A stretch of 64,000 nucleotides of DNA from Fidelibacterota bacterium. GTDB taxonomy: Bacteria > Fidelibacterota > Marinisomatia > Marinisomatales > UBA1611. A program made the translations under genes and the position numbers. The notes below the pieces were generated by a model. The model was given only the letters and a program-made list of their open reading frames with translations. It was not told where the DNA came from and did no database searches. The number at the start of each line of letters is the position of its first letter. The first letter of the stretch is position 1. Below, in pieces: positions 36,993 through 45,825 of this stretch. The stretch covers positions 1 through 64,000 of the forward strand of contig PAPB01000037.1 of assembly GCA_002708715.1 (NCBI GenBank), given 5' to 3'.

Positions 36993-38033
36993 TTGATAAA
37001 AATAAAACTGTGGAGATTAAATATTAGTAAAACAAAAAAAATTGCTTTGATTGGAGGCGCTGGATTTATTGGTCATAATTTAGCTCTTTCATTAAAAGCA
37101 CAAGGCCACATGCCTATTATTATTGATAATCTTTCGGTAAATAATATTCTATCTTTTGCGAATATAGAAACTAAAGATAGAAAATTATATTGGTCTATAT
37201 TGAATAAAAGACTAGAGTTGCTACATAAGAACAAAATAGATGTAAATATTGAAGACGCTAGAAATTATAATGCTGTTTCTATGATCCTTAATGATTACAG
37301 TCCTGATATTATTATTCATTTAGCAGCTGTCTCACATGCTAATAAATCTAATAAAGATCCACATACAACTTTTGATCATAGCCTTAGGACTCTTGAAAAT
37401 GTTTTGGATATTTGTAATAATATGGGATCTAGATTTATATATTTTTCATCAAGTATGGTTTATGGAAATTTTTTAGATAGTTCTGTGACTGAAGACACTC
37501 AATGTAATCCTATTGGTATTTATGGTGCTTTAAAATATTCTGGTGAATTAATTATCAAAGCTTATCATAGGGTTTTTGATTTACCTTATACTATTATTAG
37601 GCCATCTGCGTTATATGGAAATCGTTGTGTAAGCCGTAGGGTTGGACAGATTTTTATTGAAAATGCTATTCAAGGTTTAGATATTAATATTCAAGGAGAT
37701 GGAACCAGCATGTTGGATTTTACTTATATTAATGATTTAACTGATGGACTTGGATTGGTTATAGATAACCCAAAAGCAATAAATGAAACTTTTAATCTTA
37801 CTTATGGTGAAGCTAGAAGCGTGCGAGCAATGTTGGAAATTTTACAAGAGCATTTTGATGGATTAAAAATTAATTATATTGATAAAGATTTATTATTGCC
37901 TGAAAGAGGAACTTTAAATATTGATAAAGCTCGAAATTTGATTGGTTATAAACCTAATTATTCACTTGACATAGGGTATCCAAAATATATCAAGTGGTAT
38001 AAAAAATTTTGGGAAACAATATCAAATTATTGA
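36993..38033 (+). CDS. NAD-dependent epimerase/dehydratase (nucleotide-sugar, extended SDR)
   Basis: An extended short-chain dehydrogenase acting on nucleotide sugars. The Rossmann start IALIGGAGFIGHNLALSL, the SSSMVYG strand, the YGALK catalytic Tyr/Lys pair (about residues 177-181) and RPSALYG are all seen. The length is 346 residues and the substrate cannot be read from sequence. The TTG start used here leaves a 15-residue leader. GGAG at 37012-37015 lies seven bases before an in-frame ATT (37023), which could be the real start. It opens the polysaccharide region just after tRNA-Sec. Confidence 0.85.
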   Translation: MIKIKLWRLNISKTKKIALIGGAGFIGHNLALSLKAQGHMPIIIDNLSVNNILSFANIETKDRKLYWSILNKRLELLHKNKIDVNIEDARNYNAVSMILNDYSPDIIIHLAAVSHANKSNKDPHTTFDHSLRTLENVLDICNNMGSRFIYFSSSMVYGNFLDSSVTEDTQCNPIGIYGALKYSGELIIKAYHRVFDLPYTIIRPSALYGNRCVSRRVGQIFIENAIQGLDINIQGDGTSMLDFTYINDLTDGLGLVIDNPKAINETFNLTYGEARSVRAMLEILQEHFDGLKINYIDKDLLLPERGTLNIDKARNLIGYKPNYSLDIGYPKYIKWYKKFWETISNY

Positions 38034-38059
38034 TTTTTTATATAATGTGTTTTAATCTA

Positions 38060-38995
38060 TCATATAAAGATATTTTTTAAATGCCAGCCGAAAATTTTTC
38101 GTAATTCATTCGGTGACCTTTTAAACTCTAAACCAAGCTCGATTTCTGCAATATTATAATGTGATTTATCATTATAATTTTCCCAAAGTAATTGCGGATA
38201 TAAACTTGAATAGAATTTATATGGATATTGTTCATTTAATGTGGGATCATTTTTTGCATTAATTAATAAGGAACGACCATATATGAAAACCTTTTTACGC
38301 ATTATTAAACTATAAAAGATTGCACTTGAAAATGATTCAGATGACACATATTCATGTTTATTAATGCATTTAATAAAATTAAATAAAAAATTGGGGTTAT
38401 TATCTCTATACCCCATAGTTACTACTGAGATTCCTTGATGTTTAAAAAGGTTCACAATTGTTTTATTTTCATATTCTCTCCAGCCTAGAGAAACGGTAAT
38501 AGATTTAAATAAAGGCAGAATTTTTTTTAAATCTTCAATATATCTTTTATGAATATCAATTGTATCATGAAAACCATCATGCTCTGATGTGTGCACTGGA
38601 AATAGGATTAGAGTCTTAGGTTTATAATTATTGTTAATATATAAATTTTTTGGCAGATAAAGAAATGGTGCGCCAATTGCCACAACATTTTTATAGCCAT
38701 ATTTAATACTCTTTTTCTTATTATATTTATTTATAACATAATATCTTTTAAGCTTTTCTTCTTTATTATGTAGAAAAGGATTGGCTGCAATACCATGTCC
38801 ATATGACCAACCATGTTGTACTTCACCATTAATTTTATAAGGTAGTATAGTTTTTGTATATTGTTTTAATATGTGATAATGACCATAATAAAGATTATCT
38901 ATATTAGTTTCCCAAAAATTATTTTGGAAAGGTTTTGGGATCTTTTTAATTTTTTTTTTCAGTAAATATAATTTTGTTTTTGTATTACTCAGCAA
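38060..38995 (-). CDS. Putative polysaccharide biosynthesis protein, GT-B-like
   Basis: A 311-residue protein I cannot assign to a named family. The segments EVQHGWSYGHGI, NVVAIGAPFLYLP, LILFPVHTSEHDGFHD and CINKHEYVSSESFSSAIFYSLIMRKKVFIYG recall the second half of CDP-glycerol-phosphotransferase or capsule-type GT-B enzymes. No signal peptide or membrane helix is seen. The only in-frame start is a TTG without a clear ribosome site. It is inserted on the minus strand between the epimerase and the sugar operon, so its context is surface polysaccharide synthesis. Confidence 0.6.
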   Translation of the reverse strand: MLSNTKTKLYLLKKKIKKIPKPFQNNFWETNIDNLYYGHYHILKQYTKTILPYKINGEVQHGWSYGHGIAANPFLHNKEEKLKRYYVINKYNKKKSIKYGYKNVVAIGAPFLYLPKNLYINNNYKPKTLILFPVHTSEHDGFHDTIDIHKRYIEDLKKILPLFKSITVSLGWREYENKTIVNLFKHQGISVVTMGYRDNNPNFLFNFIKCINKHEYVSSESFSSAIFYSLIMRKKVFIYGRSLLINAKNDPTLNEQYPYKFYSSLYPQLLWENYNDKSHYNIAEIELGLEFKRSPNELRKIFGWHLKNIFI

Positions 38996-39183
38996 AAGAG
39001 TGACTCCAAAAAGATTAAATTAGTGTTAAAAATTAACTTTTATTTAGGTAAGCAAATGACAATATTATCAAAAATAGATATAAAGTATATTAAGATTCAA
39101 TTCAAACAAAAAATTATTGTATTTAATGTCCTATAATTTTTGAATAAATTTAGTTTTTAAGATAAGGTATTATCAGATTTATG

Positions 39184-39212
39184 TTGACTATTATAAAAAA
39201 TCAGTCTTTAAA
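39184..39212 (+). promoter_or_regulatory. Candidate promoter for the nonulosonate-type operon
   Basis: TTGACT (39184-39189) and TTTAAA (39207-39212) are separated by 17 bases, about 50 bases ahead of the first operon gene. The 268-base gap before that gene otherwise shows only AT-rich DNA. Confidence 0.3.
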
Positions 39213-39263
39213 TTATTCCATTTTTAGAAATCAATGGATTATTTGTTTTAGGTAATTTATTAG

Positions 39264-39929
39264 ATGAATATTGCCATTATTATTCAAGCCAGAATGGAAT
39301 CAAGTCGTTTACCAAATAAAGTTTTAAAAAAAATTAACGATAAACCTTTATTAGAATATTTGATTGAACAGATACGCATTAAAAATGATGGATTACCTAT
39401 TATTATCGCTACTTCGAGGAGCATAACTGATGAAAAAATTATCGATTATTGCACAAATAATGATATTGAATTTTATCAAGGCAGTTTTCATAATGTAGCC
39501 TCACGATTTTTTAATATCATTAAAATAAATAACCTTGATTATTTTATTCGAATTTGTGCAGATAGTCCACTTTTTGATGGTGATCTTATTAGAAAATCTG
39601 TTGATTTAATTGATAATGAATTAGATCTCATTACAAATATCTACCCAAGGACTTTTCCGAAAGGTCAATCAGTAGAAATTATAAAATCAAAGACATTTAA
39701 AAATATTTTTCGAAACTTTTTTAAAAAATCTCATTTTGAGCATGTAACAAATTATTTTTATGAAAATATCGATAATTTTAAAATAAAAAGCTTAATAAAT
39801 AATACAAATATGGAACATGTAAATTTGGCTGTTGATACAAAAGCGGATTTTAAAAATGTTAAAAATATTATTTATAAAATGAAAAAACCCCATTATAAAT
39901 ATTCTTTTGAAGATCTATTAAAGTTATGA
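39264..39929 (+). CDS. SpsF-like cytidylyltransferase
   Basis: A 221-residue member of the CMP-sugar cytidylyltransferase superfamily (SpsF/NeuA-like). The nucleotide-binding N terminus IIIQARMESSRLPNKVLKKI and the metal-site segment RICADSPLFDGDLI are clear. Such enzymes activate nonulosonic acids as CMP sugars. It is the first gene of a tightly overlapping set that ends in a NeuB/SpsE-type synthase, which supports that role. The length and motif set are closer to SpsF than to NeuA. Confidence 0.8.
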   Translation: MNIAIIIQARMESSRLPNKVLKKINDKPLLEYLIEQIRIKNDGLPIIIATSRSITDEKIIDYCTNNDIEFYQGSFHNVASRFFNIIKINNLDYFIRICADSPLFDGDLIRKSVDLIDNELDLITNIYPRTFPKGQSVEIIKSKTFKNIFRNFFKKSHFEHVTNYFYENIDNFKIKSLINNTNMEHVNLAVDTKADFKNVKNIIYKMKKPHYKYSFEDLLKL

Positions 39930-40954
39930 GAAAATTCAATAAGAAGATTTTAAATGTTTCAGTAATAGGAATGGGCATTGGTGAAAAGCATGTTCAAATT
40001 TATTTAGAAAATATATATTGTAATCTGGTAAGTATATGTGAATTTGATATACAAAAATTAAAAAAATTAAAAAATAAATACCCTGAGGTAAAAATTTATG
40101 ATAATTCTCAGCATATATTTAATGATCCTAATATCGATTTAGTTTCGATAGCGAGTTATGATAATTATCATTCTGAACAGGTTATCGCTGCAATTAAAAA
40201 TAATAAACATGTTATGATTGAAAAACCTTTATGTTTAAATGAAAATGAATTTAAAAGAATTCATAGAACACATATTGCAAACAAGAGAATCAATATGTCC
40301 TCCAATTTTGTATTAAGGTCAAATGATAGATTTAAAAAAATTAAAAAAGAGATACATAGTAATGATTTTGGAGATATTTTATTTATTGATTGTGATTATT
40401 TGTGGGGAAGAAAAGAAAAGCTTTTTGGGTGGCGTGCAGATATGGACTTTTATTCAATAATATTAGGAGCAGCTATTCATATGATTGATTTAGTAATGTG
40501 GATGATGCAATCTAAGCCCAAAACCGTTTATGCAGCTGGCAATAAGATTGGTATGGAAGGTAGTAATATCAATAATAATTGTTTTGCAATCCTTATATTA
40601 AAATTTAATAATGGTGTTATCGCTAAGATTACTGGTAATGGAAGTTGTGTGCATCCTCATTTCCATGGTATTAAAATTTTTGGATCAAAACAAACAGCTA
40701 TTCATGATTTAGATGATGCGTATTTTTTAAATAAGTCTCAATCAGGTTTTAAAAGAAAAATGATAATTGAGCCATATCCTCAGAAGGAAACACGTAAGGA
40801 AATAATTAATAGTTTTGTAGATTCAATTGTGAATAGTCAATTAAATGCTCTTGTAACACAGCAAGATGTATACAATGTCATGTCTGTAGGTTTAGCTGCA
40901 GAAAAATCAATAAAAACACAAAAAGAGATTAATATAGATTATCTTCAATTATGA
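39926..40954 (+). CDS. Gfo/Idh/MocA-family oxidoreductase
   Basis: A 342-residue NAD(P)-dependent sugar oxidoreductase. It has an N-terminal Rossmann domain (VSVIGMGIGEKHVQIYLENI), EKPLCLNENEF at about residue 98 and a C-terminal alpha/beta domain (GAAIHMIDLVMWMM). In sugar pathways such enzymes (for example WlbA) oxidise C3 and feed a DegT aminotransferase, which is exactly the next gene. It overlaps both neighbours by four bases. Confidence 0.85.
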   Translation: MRKFNKKILNVSVIGMGIGEKHVQIYLENIYCNLVSICEFDIQKLKKLKNKYPEVKIYDNSQHIFNDPNIDLVSIASYDNYHSEQVIAAIKNNKHVMIEKPLCLNENEFKRIHRTHIANKRINMSSNFVLRSNDRFKKIKKEIHSNDFGDILFIDCDYLWGRKEKLFGWRADMDFYSIILGAAIHMIDLVMWMMQSKPKTVYAAGNKIGMEGSNINNNCFAILILKFNNGVIAKITGNGSCVHPHFHGIKIFGSKQTAIHDLDDAYFLNKSQSGFKRKMIIEPYPQKETRKEIINSFVDSIVNSQLNALVTQQDVYNVMSVGLAAEKSIKTQKEINIDYLQL

Positions 40955-42075
40955 AAAATATTTCTTTTTCTAGTCCAGATATTATTAATGAGGATATCCA
41001 AGCAGTCATTGAAGTGATCAAAAGTGGATGGTTAATTCATGGTAAATATTCAAAAACACTTGAAGAGCTCTTTTGTGAATTTACTGGAGCAAACTATGCG
41101 GCTACTGTATCTAATTGTACTGCTGGTTTACATCTAAGTTGTTTATCTGCAGGGTTTGGTAAAGGAGATGAAGTTATAATACCTGCTCAAACTCATACTG
41201 CGACTGCTCATGCAATTGAGTATACAGGAGCAAAACCAATTTTTGCTGATGTCGATACTATTTCTGGAAATATTTGTGTAGATGATTTAGAATCAAAATT
41301 AACTGAAAAAACTAAAGGAATTATTCCTGTGCATATGGCTGGATATCCATGTGACATGGAAAGAATAAAAAAGATATCTATCAATAATAATTTGATTTTA
41401 ATTGAAGATTGTGCTCATTCTATTGGTACAACATTTGATAATAAACATGTTGGTACTTTTGGTCAAGCTGGGTGTTTTTCTTTTTATCCTACTAAGCAAA
41501 TTACCACTGGAGAGGGAGGTATAGTAATTACAAATGAAAAAATTTTTATTGAAAAGATAAATAAATTAAAAGCGTTTGGAATAGATGCTCCACCAAAACA
41601 AAGATCAATGCCTGGTTTATATGATGTGAAAGAGTTAGGATATAATTATAGGATGACGGATTTTCAAGCTGCTTTAGGTGTGGGGCAAATGAAAAGATAT
41701 TCAACTAATCTTCAAATCAGGAAAAAGAATGCAAAGTTATATTGTGATTTATTAAAAAATGAAGATAAAATATTATTAAATAACTTTCATGATGATTGTT
41801 CATATTTTCTTTATCAAATCGTTTTGTCTCATGATGTAAATAGAGATCAGGTTTTATTATATTTAAAAGAGAATGGTATTGGAGTAAGTATTCATTATGC
41901 TAATCCTGTTCCTTTAATGAGTTATTATAAAAATAAATATGGTTATTCAAAGGGAAATTTTATTAATGCTGAATATTACTCAAACAAAAACATATCTTTA
42001 CCAGTGCATGCAAAGTTATCAAATGAAGATATTAAATATATTTGTAGAGTTATTAGTGCAGCACTTAGGCTTTAG
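40951..42075 (+). CDS. DegT/DnrJ/EryC1-family sugar aminotransferase
   Basis: A PLP enzyme that transfers an amino group to a keto sugar. The PLP Lys lies in FSFYPTKQITTGEGG (about residue 182), with EDCAHSIG for the cofactor Asp/His region and NYRMTDFQAALGVGQ. The 374-residue length is typical. Following a Gfo/Idh/MocA gene, it probably installs an amino group at the newly formed ketone, and the next gene could then formylate it. Confidence 0.9.
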   Translation: MKNISFSSPDIINEDIQAVIEVIKSGWLIHGKYSKTLEELFCEFTGANYAATVSNCTAGLHLSCLSAGFGKGDEVIIPAQTHTATAHAIEYTGAKPIFADVDTISGNICVDDLESKLTEKTKGIIPVHMAGYPCDMERIKKISINNNLILIEDCAHSIGTTFDNKHVGTFGQAGCFSFYPTKQITTGEGGIVITNEKIFIEKINKLKAFGIDAPPKQRSMPGLYDVKELGYNYRMTDFQAALGVGQMKRYSTNLQIRKKNAKLYCDLLKNEDKILLNNFHDDCSYFLYQIVLSHDVNRDQVLLYLKENGIGVSIHYANPVPLMSYYKNKYGYSKGNFINAEYYSNKNISLPVHAKLSNEDIKYICRVISAALRL

Positions 42076-42081
42076 AATATA

Positions 42082-43044
42082 ATGGATATAATTTTTTTTG
42101 GAAATGGAGCCCGTTCACTGCCATGTTTAAAAGTAATCAAAAACTCATCGCATACTATTAAAGCAATTATAACTCATCCAAAAATTGAGAGTAAATGGTT
42201 TGCTCAATTAAGTCAGATTGCGGAAATATCAAATATTCCTTTGTTTTCACCAAAAAACCCTAATGAAAAAGTTTTTGAAAATACATTGAAATTTTTTCAT
42301 GCAGACTTATTTATTTTAGCGGGATATGGGAAAATCCTAAAAAATAATATTATTCAAATACCAAAAATTATGTGTTTAAATCTTCATGGCGGTAAATTGC
42401 CAAAATATAGAGGATCTTCACCTATGAATTGGGCATTGATCAATGGAGAAGATTTTTTCACTTTATCTATAATACAACTTGTGAAATTAATTGATGGTGG
42501 TCCTGTTTTAATGGAAAAAACATTTGATATCAATGAGAATACTACGATAGTTGATTTACATAAAATTGCTAACCATGAATTTCCTAAAATGCTTGTTCAT
42601 GTTTTAGAAAATATTGAAAGCGATACATTAAAAATTTCAAAACAGGATGAAAAAAATGCTTCATACTATCCTATAAGAGTACCTGAAGATGGATTTATAT
42701 TGTGGGATGTATTTAATGCGAAAGAGATTCATAATCGTATACGAGCATTAACGGCTCCATATCCCTGTGCTTTTAGTTTTTTCCAAAATAAAAAAATAAA
42801 GTTTATAAGTTCAGAATTAAATAAGAAATCTTTTTTTGGAGAACCTGGAAGGATATATAAAATAAAAGATGATAGATTTTTAGTTTCTACAAAGGAAGGC
42901 TCTCTATGGATTACCGAAGCCTTTTTTGATGAAAGCAGGTTGCCCTTTTTACCTGTTGGAAATAGATATGAAAGTTTTAGTACGATTAAAGAGATTGGGT
43001 TAAATATCTACAAAAATAAAAATCTAGATGAAAATAAAAAATAA
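42082..43044 (+). CDS. Sugar N-formyltransferase (methionyl-tRNA formyltransferase family)
   Basis: A 320-residue formyltransferase-fold protein using N10-formyl-tetrahydrofolate. The catalytic triad is visible as Asn and His in LNLHGGKLPKYRG (about residues 100-102) and Asp in LIDGGPVL (about residue 137). A C-terminal domain follows (RIRALTAPYPCAF). The location between a sugar aminotransferase and a NeuB homologue argues for an amino-sugar formyltransferase like ArnA-N, VioF or QdtF and against housekeeping Fmt. Confidence 0.85.
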   Translation: MDIIFFGNGARSLPCLKVIKNSSHTIKAIITHPKIESKWFAQLSQIAEISNIPLFSPKNPNEKVFENTLKFFHADLFILAGYGKILKNNIIQIPKIMCLNLHGGKLPKYRGSSPMNWALINGEDFFTLSIIQLVKLIDGGPVLMEKTFDINENTTIVDLHKIANHEFPKMLVHVLENIESDTLKISKQDEKNASYYPIRVPEDGFILWDVFNAKEIHNRIRALTAPYPCAFSFFQNKKIKFISSELNKKSFFGEPGRIYKIKDDRFLVSTKEGSLWITEAFFDESRLPFLPVGNRYESFSTIKEIGLNIYKNKNLDENKK

Positions 43045-44038
43045 AGATACTAATGATAATGTATTGATAATTGCTGAGATTGGTAATAATCATGAGGGAG
43101 ATTTTTCTCTTGCTAAGGAAATGATTTATCTTGCTGCTGAATCTGGTGTTGATGCAGTAAAGTTTCAAACATTTAAAACAGAATCCTTTATTAGTACGTT
43201 AGACAATAAAAGATTTAAGCAATTAAAGTCTTTTGAGTTAACCTATGAGCAATTTAATGAACTTAGTATAATCGCAAAAAAACAAGGGTTGGTTTTTATA
43301 TCTACACCACTAGATATTGATACTGCAAAATTTTTACCAACTATAGTTGATGCTATAAAGATTTCATCGGGTGATAATAACTTTGTTCAATTATTAAGAA
43401 CAGTCTCCAAACTTAACAAACCTTTAATTTTATCTTCTGGTTTAATGAATCTTAAGCAAATAATAAAGTCTGTAAATATTATCCAAAATTCATCTAAAAA
43501 AATAAAAAATAAAGATGAATTAGCTATTCTGCATTGTGTCACTTCTTACCCTGTTGAGCCTGTAGATGCTAACCTTAGAGCAATTCAAACTTTATCTAAT
43601 ACTTTTGATTATACAATCGGTTATTCAGATCATACTATAGGGATTAATGCTGCTATTTCTGCTGTTAGTCTAGGTGCTAGAATAATTGAAAAACATTTTA
43701 CATCAGATCATAATTTTTCTGATTTTCGGGATCATCAACTTTCTGCTGATTTGGATGAAATGACAAATATGGTATCTATAATTCGTGAAATTGAGCAGAT
43801 GTTTGGAACGGGGGAAAAAAATCTTCAAAAATCAGAAGAAGATATTATTAAAGCTGTTAGAAGATCTATTGTTGCGAAAAAAGATCTTCTAAAAGGTCAC
43901 ATTATAGGATATAATGATTTAACTTATCTTCGACCAGGTGATGGTTTAGAACCTGCGCAGGAAATACAAATTATTGGAAAAAAATTAAAACACAATGTAG
44001 CCATGGGTACTAAAATTTTATTAAAAAGTATAGAATAA
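43028..44038 (+). CDS. NeuB/SpsE-family nonulosonic acid synthase
   Basis: Condenses phosphoenolpyruvate with a six-carbon N-acyl sugar to form a nine-carbon acid. It has an N-terminal TIM-barrel (IAEIGNNHEGDFSLAKEM, DAVKFQTFK, HCVTSYPV, IGYSDHT, EKHFT) and a C-terminal SAF antifreeze-like domain (SIVAKKDLLKGHIIGYNDL) in 336 residues. Whether it makes a sialic, legionaminic, pseudaminic or other acid cannot be told from sequence. It starts 17 bases inside the formyltransferase gene, so the two are translationally coupled. Confidence 0.92.
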   Translation: MKIKNKDTNDNVLIIAEIGNNHEGDFSLAKEMIYLAAESGVDAVKFQTFKTESFISTLDNKRFKQLKSFELTYEQFNELSIIAKKQGLVFISTPLDIDTAKFLPTIVDAIKISSGDNNFVQLLRTVSKLNKPLILSSGLMNLKQIIKSVNIIQNSSKKIKNKDELAILHCVTSYPVEPVDANLRAIQTLSNTFDYTIGYSDHTIGINAAISAVSLGARIIEKHFTSDHNFSDFRDHQLSADLDEMTNMVSIIREIEQMFGTGEKNLQKSEEDIIKAVRRSIVAKKDLLKGHIIGYNDLTYLRPGDGLEPAQEIQIIGKKLKHNVAMGTKILLKSIE

Positions 44039-44131
44039 TTTTGATTAATATATGAATATTGATTAATAAAAAAGGATTTATTTTTTAAACATTAGTACGA
44101 ATTCAGCTTAACATATATTATATGCAATATA

Positions 44132-44620
44132 TCAGTTATCATTAGAATTATTTAATTTTTTTAAATCTTCGACATCATGTTTATTGAAATATAATTCAAT
44201 AAATGAATTAAGAAGTGTTTTTGATAAGTTTACATTCTTATGATCAATGGTTTGCTTACATTTCATTGTGGAAACAAGCAATTTGTGTAAGGTGGCAACT
44301 TTTTCTGAGTAGTTTTTTGAATTTTCTTTAATACGTTGAGTTAAAAAATATTCTGAACATATTTCTTGAATATTTTGAGCATGTTCCTCCTTTTTTACTA
44401 TCCATCTATTAATTTGATTTTGTGCTAAAGGATCTGATTGGTTAGATAAATCTTTTATTTTTTGCATAGCTTTAGAAATTGTTTTTAGATCTTCATTAAT
44501 TATAGTTATTCTTAATTTATCATCATAGATACCACAAGGTACTTGGCAGTGACCAAATACTAACTCTTGCATCATTAAAATAATTAGAATAAATACAAAT
44601 TTTATTTTTAAGTATTTCAT
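44132..44620 (-). CDS. sodN: Nickel superoxide dismutase with Sec signal peptide
   Basis: Dismutates superoxide at a nickel site built by the N-terminal hook of the mature protein. The precursor (162 residues) has a signal peptide of about 23 residues ending VFG, followed by HCQVPCGIY. The hook residues His1, Cys2 and Cys6 of the HCxxPCGxY motif are therefore all present if signal peptidase cuts after Gly23. Other NiSODs carry a short pro-sequence removed by SodX; none is seen here. The mature part is longer than the classic Streptomyces enzyme. AAAGG precedes the ATG. It is a lone minus-strand gene between polysaccharide blocks. Confidence 0.93.
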   Translation of the reverse strand: MKYLKIKFVFILIILMMQELVFGHCQVPCGIYDDKLRITIINEDLKTISKAMQKIKDLSNQSDPLAQNQINRWIVKKEEHAQNIQEICSEYFLTQRIKENSKNYSEKVATLHKLLVSTMKCKQTIDHKNVNLSKTLLNSFIELYFNKHDVEDLKKLNNSNDN

Positions 44621-44634
44621 TTTTCAACCTTTAA

Positions 44635-44669
44635 ATATCATTGATATAATAGCATATGTATATATGCTA
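44635..44669. promoter_or_regulatory. Two operator-like dyads upstream of sodN
   Basis: ATATCA-T-TGATAT (44635-44647) is a 6-1-6 inverted repeat, and TAGCATAT-GTAT-ATATGCTA (44650-44669) is an 8-4-8 inverted repeat. They lie side by side 15-50 bases before the sodN start. Nickel-responsive Nur (Fur family) or NikR controls sodN in other bacteria. The sites do not match a consensus I can name with certainty. Confidence 0.5.
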
Positions 44670-44812
44670 AATTAAAATAAAAATATGATAATTCAATTTT
44701 TACTAATCTCTTGCTTTTCTTCTTGCTTTACTATATAATTAATTAATAAGATTGGCTAAGCGCGGAGTTCCAACATGTTATGTATTACATGGCTAATGCC
44801 TGACATGATATT

Positions 44813-45775
44813 ATGATAAAAATATTTAAAAAATTTAGTTTAATATTCCTATTAAGCACATTGTTTGCTTTGCATGGTAAAATTGTATTTTATGATGGTA
44901 CTTATGTTATTGGTAAAGTGACAAAAGTTGATGAGGCTTCGGTATATATTATACCAGTAGGTTTAGATACTGCTGAGGGTGTTCTTGTTGGTAATATTGA
45001 CTCTCTGAATATGGAAAATGGGATGGTTCCTGTATTAAATAGCGCTGTAAAATATTTTTATCAAGCTGGAAATTTCATTCCAAATAATGATGATTGGATG
45101 GCGGAACAAACCCAACAAAACTACAGAGAACATATTGATCTTAATGAAGAATATCAGACAAAATACAAACCTAAAAAGCCATGGAAATATTATAATTTTT
45201 CGTTGTTAGGTGGCGTACCTCTTTTTGTTGCTAACTCATTAAAAGAAGTTGATACTCAAAAGATGGCTAAAATGGGGGCGAATATTGGTCTTAATCTTCA
45301 ATTTCCATATTTTCCTATAGGTCCAATAGATGTTTCAGCTGGTATAAGATTTATGACATATAGTTTTGAAGCAAATCATTTAGGTGCTTTAAAAGCATTA
45401 TCAATAGGAGGGTTCTCAAATTTTGATTTAAATCCTGTTTTATTTTTTCTACCTGAAAATCTTCATTTTGTTATTGAAGCTGGTTTGAATTATAATTTAG
45501 CGACTGATTTGGATCAAAATTTCGAGACATACAATATTGATACTCCTTTAGGTATAACCGATTTATCTGGTCAAAAATATGCTGGACCAGGACTTATTCT
45601 TGGCACTTCATTAGATTATTGGCTTCAAAACCTTCCTATTGCGTTTAAATTATTTATGAATGGGAATGTCGTTCCTCAGACACCGCCTTTTACAAGTACT
45701 TATACATTTTTTGGCAATGTTGGTCTATCAATGGTAATAGTGATGAAAAGATCTACTAATAATAATCCTAGATAG
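44813..45775 (+). CDS. Hypothetical outer-membrane beta-barrel-like protein
   Basis: A 320-residue exported protein with a signal peptide (MIKIFKKFSLIFLLSTLFALHG). A short SH3-like or Hfq-like N-terminal segment (KIVFYDGTYVIGKVTKVDEASVYI) is followed by alternating hydrophobic strands with aromatic ends (YNFSLLGGVPLFVA, IDVSAGIRFMTYSF, LHFVIEAGLNYNLA) ending in YTFFGNVGLSMVIVM. I recognise no specific family. An outer-membrane barrel at the head of the export gene block is the likeliest reading. Confidence 0.65.
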   Translation: MIKIFKKFSLIFLLSTLFALHGKIVFYDGTYVIGKVTKVDEASVYIIPVGLDTAEGVLVGNIDSLNMENGMVPVLNSAVKYFYQAGNFIPNNDDWMAEQTQQNYREHIDLNEEYQTKYKPKKPWKYYNFSLLGGVPLFVANSLKEVDTQKMAKMGANIGLNLQFPYFPIGPIDVSAGIRFMTYSFEANHLGALKALSIGGFSNFDLNPVLFFLPENLHFVIEAGLNYNLATDLDQNFETYNIDTPLGITDLSGQKYAGPGLILGTSLDYWLQNLPIAFKLFMNGNVVPQTPPFTSTYTFFGNVGLSMVIVMKRSTNNNPR

Positions 45776-45825
45776 GATACATTAGACTTCTTTAATAATT
45801 TTTAATTTATATTTCTTATATTAGT

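Noticed and set aside
42082-43044. Housekeeping methionyl-tRNA formyltransferase (fmt)
   Set aside because: The fold matches, but location between a sugar aminotransferase and NeuB homologue and absence of def nearby favour a sugar formyltransferase.
44755-44810. Partial dyads (CATGTTATGTATTACATG region) before the barrel-like gene as an operator
   Set aside because: Only five outer base pairs match and no second copy was found.
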